In this document: positions 1 through 5,756 of the stretch, piece by piece
How the letters are laid out: each line of letters begins with the position of its first letter
How positions within the stretch are numbered: position 1 is the first letter of the stretch
NCBI GenBank assembly: GCA_017398165.1
Contig: JAFQHB010000180.1
Span: 1 to 8,015, forward strand
Length of the DNA stretch: 8,015 nt
DNA from: Bacillota bacterium
GTDB lineage: Bacteria > Bacillota > Dehalobacteriia > UBA4068 > UBA4997
Direction of reading: 5' to 3'
Notes under the pieces: model-generated
What the model was told of the DNA's origin: nothing
Databases searched by the model: none
Seen by the model: the letters and a program-made list of their open reading frames with translations, nothing else
Translations under genes and position numbers: made by a program

Positions 1-35
1 GGTTTGTAATAATCATATCTATAAATTCTTTCCCC

Positions 36-101
36 ACCCCGCTCGTGCAGCGCAGATGCCAGCCCTGCAAGGGCGCAGCATCCAGCCTGCACGAGTGGGG
101 T
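36..101. repeat. Structured repeat, hairpin module A (left copy)
   Basis: This 66-nt unit folds into one long hairpin. The arms 36-50 and 87-101 pair over 15 positions, with a single G-U pair. Inside them are a 4x4 internal loop, a 5-bp stem (GATGC/GCATC), a small asymmetric loop and a 5-bp tip stem (GCCCT/AGGGC) closed by GCA. A second copy at 7305-7370 matches at 61 of 66 positions in the same orientation. None of the five differences breaks a pair. Neither strand has a U-tract after the hairpin, so it is not a standard intrinsic terminator. It lies about 145 bp past the spoIIR stop. I do not recognise it as a named repeat family, and the strand of any RNA is unknown. Confidence 0.8.
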
Positions 102-237
102 AAAACTTTTCAATAAAAGGGTGGCCAGGAGACCCGACAGGGGCGGAAGTGCCCGAAAGGGTAGCGGGCGGGGCGACGGGGAATCCCGGGCGTGATGCTC
201 TCCCCAAAACTAACGTGATCACATCAAACCCAACTAT
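102..237 (+). repeat. Structured repeat, modules B and C (left copy)
   Basis: This directly follows the module A hairpin. Module B (about 102-181) starts with AAAACTTTTCAATAAAAGGG and ends with GGGCGACGGGG. It returns as an inverted copy at 7131-7223, and both copies contain CCC-GNNA-GGG mini-hairpins, some with GNRA loops. Module C (about 174-237) contains ATCCCGGGCGTGATGCTCTCC, then CAAAACTA, and ends near AACTATA. It matches 7399-7437 at 35 of 39 positions, with AACTATA again 18-19 nt further on. The element ends about 7 bp past the spoIIR stop codon. The frames across it are Gly/Arg/Pro-rich and not shared cleanly between copies, so I read it as non-coding. Together with module A it fills the gene-free first 244 bases, apart from an unassigned AT-rich stretch at 1-35. 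Confidence 0.7.
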
Positions 238-244
238 AAGTTTC

Positions 245-1045
245 CTACCCCGCACGATCAAATATCTCCGCCATCTTTAATCGCACCACCCGCTGCCCCT
301 GCCGCAGCGAACCATCGGCATTATCCGCACTATCCCCGGCATCCGCAGCTACCGCCCCGCCGCACTCATCCACAAAACACAGCGGCGGGAAAAGCACACA
401 CCACCAGTTATGACCCGCACCATCCCCCAGCACGATACGCAGTGCCTGATACTCCCCCTCCGGCAGTACTGTCGCCCCATAACGCTTGGGCGGGAAGTCA
501 AAAGTCCCTACCTCGGCCACCGCACCATAACCATACTCCCGGCATATTCCCTGCGCCAGCCCCTGCAGCGCCGCCAGTTCGCCCTCTACGATCTGCCGCG
601 CCTCAGCCCGCGTCTGCACCCCGGCCAGCAGCGGCGTCAGATACTCCACCACTGCATCACGCACCTGCAGCTTCAGCGTCTGATCGGCCGCATTATCACT
701 GTTGGCGATGATATGCAGACGAAAAGGCAATTCCTCCGCCGTCACCGGGCTGCCGGATATGCTCAGGAAAACACCCAGCCCGGCCAACGCTATCACACAC
801 AGCAGCACCAGCGCCCGCAGCCACCTGCCACGTCCTCTGCCAATACCCGTCAGCGGCCGCAAAGCCAGCCTGCCGGCGCTGTTTTGCAGATTCAGCGTAT
901 AAGTCCCGGCCGGCAGGCTATCCGCTGCCACAGCGGCCTCAAATCGTCTGTCTGCCTTATCGGCAGCACCCGGTGTGCCCGCAGTTTTTACCGCTCCGGT
1001 CAATATGTTTTCGCTATACGTGTTTTCAGTCATTTCAGTCATCAT
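245..1045 (-). CDS. spoIIR: Stage II sporulation protein R (SpoIIR)
   Basis: SpoIIR is made in the forespore and exported to the space between the two sporulation membranes, where it triggers SpoIIGA to process pro-sigma-E in the mother cell. The product is 266 aa. Residues 1-75 are a polar, low-complexity N-terminal tail, 76-96 form one hydrophobic helix preceded by Arg/Gly-rich residues, and about 104-228 are the SpoIIR domain. Family blocks seen are RLHIIANSDNAADQTLKLQV (109-128), FPPKRYG (184-190) and GHNWWCVLFPPLCF (211-224). The start is fixed by AAAGGAG at 1053-1059, 7 nt before the ATG; a second ATG follows at once. The tail is longer than in the approximately 224-aa Bacillus protein, where the hydrophobic segment is near the N-terminus. 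It is the last gene of the minus-strand run, followed by the structured repeat. Confidence 0.93.
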   Translation of the reverse strand: MMTEMTENTYSENILTGAVKTAGTPGAADKADRRFEAAVAADSLPAGTYTLNLQNSAGRLALRPLTGIGRGRGRWLRALVLLCVIALAGLGVFLSISGSPVTAEELPFRLHIIANSDNAADQTLKLQVRDAVVEYLTPLLAGVQTRAEARQIVEGELAALQGLAQGICREYGYGAVAEVGTFDFPPKRYGATVLPEGEYQALRIVLGDGAGHNWWCVLFPPLCFVDECGGAVAADAGDSADNADGSLRQGQRVVRLKMAEIFDRAG

Positions 1046-1106
1046 ACATCGGCTCCTTTGCGTTGCTTATGCGTCACTATCAGCGGGTCACCCCCTGCTA
1101 AAGGAC

Positions 1107-1135
1107 ATCATACCACGCCGCAGCCCTTTCTATAC
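1107..1135 (-). promoter_or_regulatory. Candidate spoIIR promoter (sigma-F-like or extended -10)
   Basis: On the minus strand a GTATA box (1131-1135) is followed after 16 nt by GGTATGATG. GTATA fits the sigma-F -35 pattern and the GG start of the downstream box fits its -10 pattern, but later positions match poorly. The same sequence can be read as an extended -10, TGGTATGAT (1107-1115), for the housekeeping sigma factor, with no good -35. spoIIR is sigma-F dependent in Bacillus, which makes a promoter in this 126-bp gap plausible. Between it and the ribosome-binding site lies a short imperfect hairpin (AGC-A-GGG / CCC-GCT). The sigma assignment is uncertain. Confidence 0.35.
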
Positions 1136-1171
1136 CTGGCCAGAATATTTGCCCTGAATACCGGCATTTGC

Positions 1172-1372
1172 TCATACGTATTCGTCACTCTCCGAATCAG
1201 CACCATAACCGGCCCTGCCCGCACGCACCGCCTGCTGCGCCAGCCACAGCCACAATACCAGCGGCGGCGCCCCGGCCAATAGCTGCCAGCCCCCGGCGCA
1301 GCAGCACACCACCGCCGGCAGCACCAGCAGCCCCAATGCCAGCAACAGCCCAATGCTCCGCATACTCACCAC
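1172..1372 (-). CDS. Small hydrophobic membrane protein, function unknown
   Basis: I do not recognise this 66-aa product. Residues 8-26 (Leu/Val-rich, ending in three Cys) and about 28-48 (LLAGAPPLVLWLWLAQQ) look like two short membrane helices in a hairpin, followed by a polar, acidic C-terminus (GADSESDEYV). Codon third positions are strongly G or C, as in the neighbouring genes, which supports this frame over the overlapping ones. The start is uncertain: GTG at 1372 has a weak GGAGA about 12 nt upstream, while ATG at 1363 is preceded by GGTGGTGAG. It lies between the cysteine desulfurase and spoIIR with short gaps on the same strand. A different frame begins with ATG at 1409 in an ATGA overlap with the desulfurase stop, but its product is low-complexity. 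Confidence 0.5.
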   Translation of the reverse strand: MVSMRSIGLLLALGLLVLPAVVCCCAGGWQLLAGAPPLVLWLWLAQQAVRAGRAGYGADSESDEYV

Positions 1373-1405
1373 CCCGCATCGTATTCTCCGCCCGAATGCT
1401 CAATC

Positions 1406-2542
1406 TCATTCTGCCGCCCGCAGCAGGCTCACCTTATCGGCAAATATCTCTGCCGCGGCATGCGCCTCCGTCACGGTATTTTGCCAGCCAAAGCTCAGCC
1501 GCACCGCACTGCGCAGCCGCTGCTCATCCAGCCCCAGTGCCTGCAAAACGTGCGAAGGCGCACCACTGCCCGAGCTGCAGGCCGAGGCCGCACTCACCGC
1601 CACACCCGCCATATCCAGCAGCAATAGCAGCGACGTACTCTCCACCCCTGCGAAGCTGAGATTCAAATTCCCGGCCAGCCGATCCTCCATACCGCCGTTC
1701 ACCGTCACCCCATCCAGCCGCCCCTGCAGATCCTGCCAAAAGGTGCTGCAGGCCAGCCGTGCCTGTGCCGCCTGCTGCTGCCAACGCTGATGCGTCAGCC
1801 CGGCAGCCACGCCCAGCCCCACGATGCCCGGCATATTCTCGGTACCGCTGCGCAGGCCACGCTCCTGCCCGCCGCCCCGCAGCAGCGGCTCGATATCCGC
1901 CCCATGCCGCACGAAAAGCGCCCCCACACCCTTGGGTCCGTTGATCTTGTGGCCGGACAGCGTCAGCATATCCACACCCAGCTTCTGCACATCGACCTCT
2001 GCCTTGCCCACTGATTGCACCGCATCGGTATGCAGCAGCACCCCGCTGCCCGCCAGCAGCCGCCCGATCTCGGCAATCGGCTGCATAGAGCCTATCTCGT
2101 TATTGGCGTGCATAATGCTCACCAGCAGCGTATCCGGCCGCAATGCCGCCGCTACCTGACCGCAGCTCACACGCCCGTCGGCATCCGGCGGCAGATAAGT
2201 CACGCTGAAGCCCTGCTGCTCCAGCCAGCGACAGCTTTCCAGCACTGCGTGATGCTCGATACTGCTGGTGATGATATGCCCGCGCTCAAAACGCTGTGCC
2301 ACACCACGCAGCGCAATATTATCTGCCTCCGTACCGCCGGAGGTAAAATATATCTCATCCGGGTCGGCATTCAGCAGTGTGCCCACCTGCTCGCGGCTGC
2401 AGCGCAGCGCATCATAGGCATCCCGCCCAAAGCTGTGGATGCCGCTGGGGTTGCCCCAATTCTCCAGCATATTCTCACTCATCGCCGCCACGACATCAGG
2501 ATACGGGCAGGTGGTGGCGCTGTTATCCAGATAAATTCGCAT
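1406..2542 (-). CDS. Cysteine desulfurase, class V aminotransferase fold (NifS/IscS-like)
   Basis: This PLP enzyme takes sulfur from L-cysteine as an enzyme persulfide, leaving alanine, and passes it to Fe-S scaffolds or tRNA/cofactor thiolation. The 378-aa length is usual. Seen are the N-terminal YLDNSATT (4-11), FTSGGTEADN (66-75), EHHAV (96-100, His97 in the place of the PLP-stacking His), HTDAVQSVGK (171-180, Asp174 for the pyridine nitrogen), SGHKINGPKG (196-205, Lys199 as the Schiff-base lysine) and SACSSGS (320-326, Cys322 as the persulfide cysteine). The start is ATG at 2542, with GAGAGGAG at 2554-2561; the open frame extends 16 codons further up without family sequence. No scaffold or tRNA partner is in the window, so NifS, IscS or a tRNA-thiolation role cannot be separated. 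It lies past the panD terminator and needs its own promoter or readthrough. Confidence 0.93.
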   Translation of the reverse strand: MRIYLDNSATTCPYPDVVAAMSENMLENWGNPSGIHSFGRDAYDALRCSREQVGTLLNADPDEIYFTSGGTEADNIALRGVAQRFERGHIITSSIEHHAVLESCRWLEQQGFSVTYLPPDADGRVSCGQVAAALRPDTLLVSIMHANNEIGSMQPIAEIGRLLAGSGVLLHTDAVQSVGKAEVDVQKLGVDMLTLSGHKINGPKGVGALFVRHGADIEPLLRGGGQERGLRSGTENMPGIVGLGVAAGLTHQRWQQQAAQARLACSTFWQDLQGRLDGVTVNGGMEDRLAGNLNLSFAGVESTSLLLLLDMAGVAVSAASACSSGSGAPSHVLQALGLDEQRLRSAVRLSFGWQNTVTEAHAAAEIFADKVSLLRAAE

Positions 2543-2667
2543 AATACCCAAAACTCCTCTCTTGCACCGCCTCGGCGGATAACGCCGCACTGTATTTTAT
2601 GCACCAACTGCCCCAAACGCCATTACCCACTGCGGACAAACCGCCGATTCAGCCAAATCGGCGCACG
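2543..2667 (-). other. Leader/intergenic region upstream of the cysteine desulfurase
   Basis: This 125-bp stretch separates the panD terminator from the desulfurase start. A GCATAAAAT sequence (TAAAAT at 2594-2599) could be a -10 box, but no acceptable -35 lies 16-18 nt upstream. Close to the start codon CGGCG/CGCCG (2573-2587) can form a 5-bp hairpin with a 5-nt loop, just upstream of the ribosome-binding site. I see no riboswitch or T-box signature. A promoter here is inferred from the preceding terminator and is not well supported by sequence. Confidence 0.3.
2643..2662. other. Perfect 7-bp inverted repeat past the panD terminator
   Basis: GCCGATT (2643-2649) and AATCGGC (2656-2662) form a perfect 7-bp stem with a 6-nt loop. 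It lies 5 nt beyond the T-tract of the panD terminator and upstream of the possible -10 box of the desulfurase. It could be an operator or a second RNA hairpin that stabilises the 3' end. No T-run follows it. Confidence 0.4.
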
Positions 2668-2710
2668 AAAAAAACGAGCCGCAATCCCAATAAAGGATCA
2701 CGACCCGCTC
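2668..2710 (-). terminator. Intrinsic terminator of the fol-pan operon
   Basis: On the minus strand GAGC pairs with GCTC as the outer stem and CGTGATCC pairs with GGATTGCG (two G-U pairs) as the inner stem. A 4-nt bulge (GGGT) lies on the 5' side and the loop is 7 nt. The stem is followed by G and seven T (2674-2668). It begins 62 nt after the panD stop codon, so it closes the transcription unit that ends with panD. Confidence 0.82.
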
Positions 2711-2772
2711 TTCTCTGTAAGTATCAAATCAGTTTAATGACTCTTTAATGACTGTATCTATGCCCCAGCCGC

Positions 2773-3153
2773 TTAGCGAATATCGCCGTGGCGCTCCGAA
2801 AGCTTCTCAGTCATTTTGTTGTTGGCATCGACCAATACCACGGTGGGTACGTGGGTGCGTGCCTCCTCCTCAGACATGGTAGCATATGTCATGATGATAG
2901 CGATATCGCCAGGCTGCACCATACGCGCAGCAGAGCCATTCAGGCAAATCACGCCCGAGCCGGCCGGGCCGGGGATAGCGTAAGTGACCAAACGCGCGCC
3001 GTTGTTGTTGTCCACCACCTGCACCTGCTCATTGGGCAGGATGTTAGCGGCAGCCATCAGCTCCTCGTCGATAGTAATGCTGCCAACGTAATTCAGGTTG
3101 GCCTCGGTGATCGTCACACGATGCAGTTTGGATTTCATCATGGTGAGATTCAT
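2773..3153 (-). CDS. panD: Aspartate 1-decarboxylase precursor (PanD)
   Basis: PanD decarboxylates L-aspartate to beta-alanine, which PanC uses for pantothenate and thus CoA. It is made as a proenzyme that cuts itself between Gly24 and Ser25; the new N-terminal Ser25 becomes the pyruvoyl group. The product is 126 aa, the usual size. The cut site is in NYVGSITID (21-29). Lys9, Arg54, Thr57 and Tyr58 are in their expected places, NNNGAR (49-54) is present, and GSGVICLNGSAAR (65-77) is the core block. The start at MNLTMMKSKLHR is set by GGAGG (3166-3170), 12 nt upstream, and matches the family pattern; ATG at 3141 or 3138 has no ribosome-binding site. It is last in the operon and also has its own promoter in the 139-bp gap after the hydrolase gene. 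Confidence 0.97.
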   Translation of the reverse strand: MNLTMMKSKLHRVTITEANLNYVGSITIDEELMAAANILPNEQVQVVDNNNGARLVTYAIPGPAGSGVICLNGSAARMVQPGDIAIIMTYATMSEEEARTHVPTVVLVDANNKMTEKLSERHGDIR

Positions 3154-3176
3154 TTCGGTTTAATACCTCCATAGTC

Positions 3177-3189
3177 GGGGCTTGACCCC
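3177..3189 (-). promoter_or_regulatory. Small hairpin just upstream of the panD ribosome-binding site
   Basis: On the minus strand GGGG, a 5-nt loop (TCAAG) and CCCC form a short GC-only hairpin. It ends 6 nt before the GGAGG of panD, so it could influence access to the start site or simply hold the leader in shape. Alternative pairing of its GGGG with the CCTCC complement is not available. No known riboswitch fold is seen. Confidence 0.35.
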
Positions 3190-3209
3190 ATTTTACTCGC
3201 CGGAAAACA

Positions 3210-3231
3210 GGCAGACAACACATTGTCCGCC
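3210..3231 (-). promoter_or_regulatory. 5' end stem-loop of the panD leader
   Basis: On the minus strand GGCGGACAA pairs with TTGTCTGCC over 9 bp (one G-U) around a TGTG loop. It would begin only about 4-5 nt after the start site predicted from the panD promoter. A stem at the very 5' end of a leader often protects the mRNA from decay. It is followed by TGTTTTCC, which is too weak a U-tract for a confident attenuator. Confidence 0.5.
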
Positions 3232-3238
3232 ATCCTAC

Positions 3239-3254
3239 AATAGTATACACTATT
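3239..3254. promoter_or_regulatory. Dyad over the panD -10 box, candidate operator
   Basis: AATAGT (3239-3244) and ACTATT (3249-3254) are perfect inverted 6-bp arms with a 4-nt centre (ATAC), forming a 16-bp dyad. It fully covers the -10 hexamer of the panD promoter, where a bound repressor would block RNA polymerase. A GTATAC core is seen in some GntR-family sites, but no regulator gene is in the window, so the binding protein is unknown. Confidence 0.5.
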
Positions 3255-3269
3255 TTTTGATAATTGCAA
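3242..3269 (-). promoter_or_regulatory. panD-proximal sigma-70-type promoter
   Basis: On the minus strand TTGCAA (3269-3264, 4 of 6 to consensus) is followed after 16 nt by TATACT (3247-3242, 5 of 6). The expected start is about 3235, giving an 80-nt panD leader. It lies in the 139-bp gap after the hydrolase gene, the AT-rich part of an otherwise GC-rich region. panD is thus likely to be transcribed both by readthrough from the fol-pan operon and from here. Confidence 0.65.
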
Positions 3270-3292
3270 GGCTTTTTCGCAACTATTTTCTG

Positions 3293-3826
3293 CTAATTAG
3301 CGTTTCTGTTAATTACCGTGATCTGCACACCTTCCAGCACATCCAGCGCTTTTTTGTTCATATCAGGATCAGCCGCTGCGGTAGCCGCCGCATCCACGAT
3401 GATCTCAGCCTCGGGCAGCGCCGCCTTGGCCAGCACCGCATTAGACAGCACACAAATATTGCTGACCAGCCCACACAGCTCTACCTGGTCGAAATCACCC
3501 TCGCGCAGATAATCAAAAAGCTGTGCCGAACCAAAGGTCGGCTTTTCAAAAGCACGGCAGTCCTCGCACAATGCGGCAGTCTCGCCGTAGAGACGCCACC
3601 CCTCAGTACCGCGCAGACAATGCGGCACCGGCAGCTTGCGCCCCTCCTGGGTATTGTCATAATCCTCGCCGTGGGTATCCAGAGTCACCACGATATCCGC
3701 ACCATCGGCCCGATACTCACGTATCTTGGCAGCAATCACAGCATCCAATGCCTCCGCCCCGGCAAACCCCAGAGCACCATCCACAAAATCTTTTTGATAA
3801 TCTACCACGATCAGCAGCTTACGCAT
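3293..3826 (-). CDS. Nicotinamidase/isochorismatase-family cysteine hydrolase
   Basis: The 177-aa product has the isochorismatase-like fold of cytosolic amidases. The catalytic triad is visible as Asp9 (VVDYQKDFVDG), Lys95 (FEKPTFG) and Cys125 (VSNICVLSNA, after the family's cis-peptide position). Asp50 and His52 (LDTH) with His69 (PHC) fit the nicotinamidase metal site, and HCLRGTEGW (69-77) is the block seen in nicotinamidases of Clostridia. The likely reaction is nicotinamide to nicotinate in NAD salvage, but related enzymes use other amides, so I give no symbol. The start has a strong GGGGAGGAGA (3834-3843), 7 nt upstream. It lies 20 bp after panC and before panD, which places a probable NAD step inside the pantothenate gene pair. 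Confidence 0.88.
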   Translation of the reverse strand: MRKLLIVVDYQKDFVDGALGFAGAEALDAVIAAKIREYRADGADIVVTLDTHGEDYDNTQEGRKLPVPHCLRGTEGWRLYGETAALCEDCRAFEKPTFGSAQLFDYLREGDFDQVELCGLVSNICVLSNAVLAKAALPEAEIIVDAAATAAADPDMNKKALDVLEGVQITVINRNAN

Positions 3827-3846
3827 CGTTTTATCTCCTCCCCGGG

Positions 3847-4698
3847 TCAGTCATCCTCGCCCAGCAAAATATTATCGATCAGACGTGTCGTTTTGAAACG
3901 CACTGCCAGTGCCAGCATTACCTGGCTTTCCGGGCGCAACACCGGCTGCATGGTCAGTGCATCCACCAGCTCCACGTATTCTACCTCGGCCAGCGGCGCA
4001 GTCTCGATATGTGCGCGCACGGCAGCCTTGATCAGCCCGGCATCACGCTCGCCGGCATCATACATACGCTTGGCCACCTGCAGGCTCTGATTCAGCACCA
4101 CTGCCTGGCTGCGGCAATCAGCATCCAGGTATACGTTGCGCGAGCTCTTGGCCAGGCCGTCAGCCTCACGCACAATGGGCACGCCGTTGATCTTCACCGG
4201 CATATTCAGGTCTGCCGCCAGACGGCGGATCACTGCCAGCTGCTGGCCGTCTTTCTGGCCAAAGTAAGCGTTGGTCGGCTGTACCAGATTGAAAAGCTTG
4301 ATAATAACGGCACACACACCCTGGAAGTGCCCGGGGCGGCTGGCGCCGCACAGCGATTCTGTCACGATCTTCATATCAACGGATGTAGCATACCCCGCCG
4401 GATACATATCAGCCGGCTGCGGTGCGAAGACGTAATCCACACCAACACTCTCGGCCTTGGCCATATCGCCCGCCAGATCGCGCGGATACTGATCGAGATC
4501 CTCCGTCGGCCCAAACTGAATGGGATTGACGAAAATGCTCATCACCACCACGTCATTATTGGCGACAGCTTCCTTGGCCAGTGCCAGATGCCCCTCATGC
4601 AGATAGCCCATAGTAGGCACGATACCGACCTTGGTATTGGCGGCACGCAGCTTGGCACCCAATGCCGCCATTTCTTCGACAGTTTTGATCAGTTCCAT
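3847..4698 (-). CDS. panC: Pantoate--beta-alanine ligase (pantothenate synthetase, PanC)
   Basis: PanC is a cytosolic dimeric enzyme that activates pantoate with ATP to pantoyl adenylate and joins it to beta-alanine, giving pantothenate. The 283-aa length is typical. Motifs in order: VPTMGYLHEGHLAL (27-40) with the HEGH adenylate-binding signature at 34-37, FVNPIQFGPTEDLDQYPR (56-73) for pantoate and ATP, GQKDGQQLAVIRRL (147-160), and READGLAKSSRNVYL (177-191), the KMSKS-like loop. No key residue is missing. The ribosome-binding site GAGGGGG (4707-4713) overlaps the folK stop, with a 13-bp gap between the genes, so translation is probably coupled. panD follows after the hydrolase gene; panB, which supplies the pantoate arm, is not in the window. 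Confidence 0.97.
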   Translation of the reverse strand: MELIKTVEEMAALGAKLRAANTKVGIVPTMGYLHEGHLALAKEAVANNDVVVMSIFVNPIQFGPTEDLDQYPRDLAGDMAKAESVGVDYVFAPQPADMYPAGYATSVDMKIVTESLCGASRPGHFQGVCAVIIKLFNLVQPTNAYFGQKDGQQLAVIRRLAADLNMPVKINGVPIVREADGLAKSSRNVYLDADCRSQAVVLNQSLQVAKRMYDAGERDAGLIKAAVRAHIETAPLAEVEYVELVDALTMQPVLRPESQVMLALAVRFKTTRLIDNILLGEDD

Positions 4699-4711
4699 TT
4701 CCTTTTCCCCC

Positions 4712-5251
4712 TCACTCTTTCACCGGCTTGTCCCCGCCGGGCCAAAGCCTGACGCCGTCTTTCTCTGCCTGCGGCAAAGCTGCCGACAATACGTCCACCC
4801 GGCTGCCGTCCGGCAATACCAGCCCGGGGGCCAGCTCTGCCAGCGGCACCAGGACAAACGCCCGGTTTTTTATCTCTCTATGCGGAATTGTAAGCCCTTT
4901 TGAGGCAAATGTCAACTCATCATACAGTAAAATATCAATATCCAGCACCCTCGGCCCCCAAAAAATTGTCGGAGTCCGCCCTGCATCCGCCTCTATCTGC
5001 TTAATGACCCGCAGCAGCTCCTCCGGCGGCAGCTCTGTCTCGACCCGGATTACCTGATTCAGAAAATCCGGCTGCTCTACACCGCCCCACGGCGCAGTGC
5101 TATATATTGAGGATGCTGCCAGCACGCGCACACCCCGCTCGTTCAGCAATTTGTGCCCGACCGCCAGATTGGCCTCGCGGTCACCCAGATTGGTGCCCAG
5201 CCCCAAATATGCCTTATATGCTTTGGATATTTCAGATGTCTTAGATACCAT
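4712..5251 (-). CDS. folK: 2-amino-4-hydroxy-6-hydroxymethyldihydropteridine diphosphokinase (HPPK)
   Basis: FolK transfers pyrophosphate from ATP to 6-hydroxymethyl-7,8-dihydropterin, the product of FolB, making the pterin substrate of FolP. The 179-aa product has AYLGLGTNLGDREANL (14-29), YSTAPWGGVEQPDFLNQV (50-67), and the signature at 92-107, where WGPRVLDIDIL gives Asp104 and Asp106 for the two Mg ions. IPHREIKNRAFVL (122-134) carries the nucleotide-contacting His124. It starts about 12 residues upstream of the conserved fold. The ATG at 5251 has GGGAG 6-7 nt upstream, and no other start precedes the conserved block. It overlaps the end of folB by 11 bp, so the two are very likely translated together. 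Confidence 0.96.
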   Translation of the reverse strand: MVSKTSEISKAYKAYLGLGTNLGDREANLAVGHKLLNERGVRVLAASSIYSTAPWGGVEQPDFLNQVIRVETELPPEELLRVIKQIEADAGRTPTIFWGPRVLDIDILLYDELTFASKGLTIPHREIKNRAFVLVPLAELAPGLVLPDGSRVDVLSAALPQAEKDGVRLWPGGDKPVKE

Positions 5252-5630
5252 AATCTGCTCCCGTACGGGTTATCTCCAATATCGCACGGATGCCGCCATC
5301 CACCGGAGCCGACACTTTCTCCAGCCGTACTGTCACTGCGGCGATACGCTCATCCTGCAGCACAGCCTCGGCAATCTCCGATACCAGACTCTCCAGCAGC
5401 CGGTGCGGGCGGCCTTCCATAATGCCCTTTACCTGCCAGTATACCTCGCCGTAATCCACGGTATCAGCCAGTTCGTCACTCTCGGCCGCCGGTGCGGTAT
5501 CGGTTATCAGCTCCACCGCCACCCGAAAATCCTGCGGCACAGCTTGCTCCTGAGCCAATACCCCATGGCAGGCCCGAAACACCATCTCCGGCAAAATGAT
5601 CTTGTCCTGATGGCTTATGTCATTAAACAT
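5241..5630 (-). CDS. folB: Dihydroneopterin aldolase
   Basis: FolB cleaves 7,8-dihydroneopterin to 6-hydroxymethyl-7,8-dihydropterin and glycolaldehyde; the enzyme is usually a tunnel-fold octamer. The 129-aa product is of normal size. Expected active-site residues are in place: HGVLAQEQ (22-29) with Glu28, DTVDYGEVY (56-64) with Tyr60, LLESLVSEIA (78-87) with Glu80, and LEKVSAP (103-109) with Lys105. AGGGAGAA (5641-5648) lies 10 nt before the ATG. A 126-bp gap separates it from folP; it holds a small palindrome (CCATC-CC-GATGG, 5714-5725) and a TATATT box without a fitting -35, so I see no convincing internal promoter. The gene overlaps folK by 11 bp. Confidence 0.94.
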   Translation of the reverse strand: MFNDISHQDKIILPEMVFRACHGVLAQEQAVPQDFRVAVELITDTAPAAESDELADTVDYGEVYWQVKGIMEGRPHRLLESLVSEIAEAVLQDERIAAVTVRLEKVSAPVDGGIRAILEITRTGADYGI

Positions 5631-5756
5631 TTTTTACACTTTCTCCCTATTTTTCTTAGAATGAAATCTTGCAATAAAATCTCTTGAAGAATATACCCTC
5701 ACAGAACCGCAATCCATCCCGATGGAAATACGGACAAGCCCGCGGCAGCGGTATCC

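Noticed and set aside
36..101. Module A hairpin as an intrinsic terminator for spoIIR
   Set aside because: The stem is strong, but no U-tract follows on either strand, and it lies about 145 bp past the stop codon.
211..222. GTGATCAC palindrome as a regulator site
   Set aside because: It lies in the variable part of module C past the spoIIR stop, is absent from the right copy and is not near a promoter; an 8-bp palindrome alone is weak evidence.
3523..4752. 409-aa plus-strand frame, and other long plus-strand frames (2015-2737, 3182-4090, 6003-7052)
   Set aside because: Each lies antisense to a gene with clear family motifs (panC, hydrolase, desulfurase, folP). The products are rich in His, Gln, Arg and Pro with no recognisable domain, as expected for shadows of GC-rich genes.
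5631..5756. Separate promoter for folB in the folP-folB gap
   Set aside because: TATATT and TTGCAA boxes exist but are not at workable spacing with partners; readthrough from the folP promoter is simpler.
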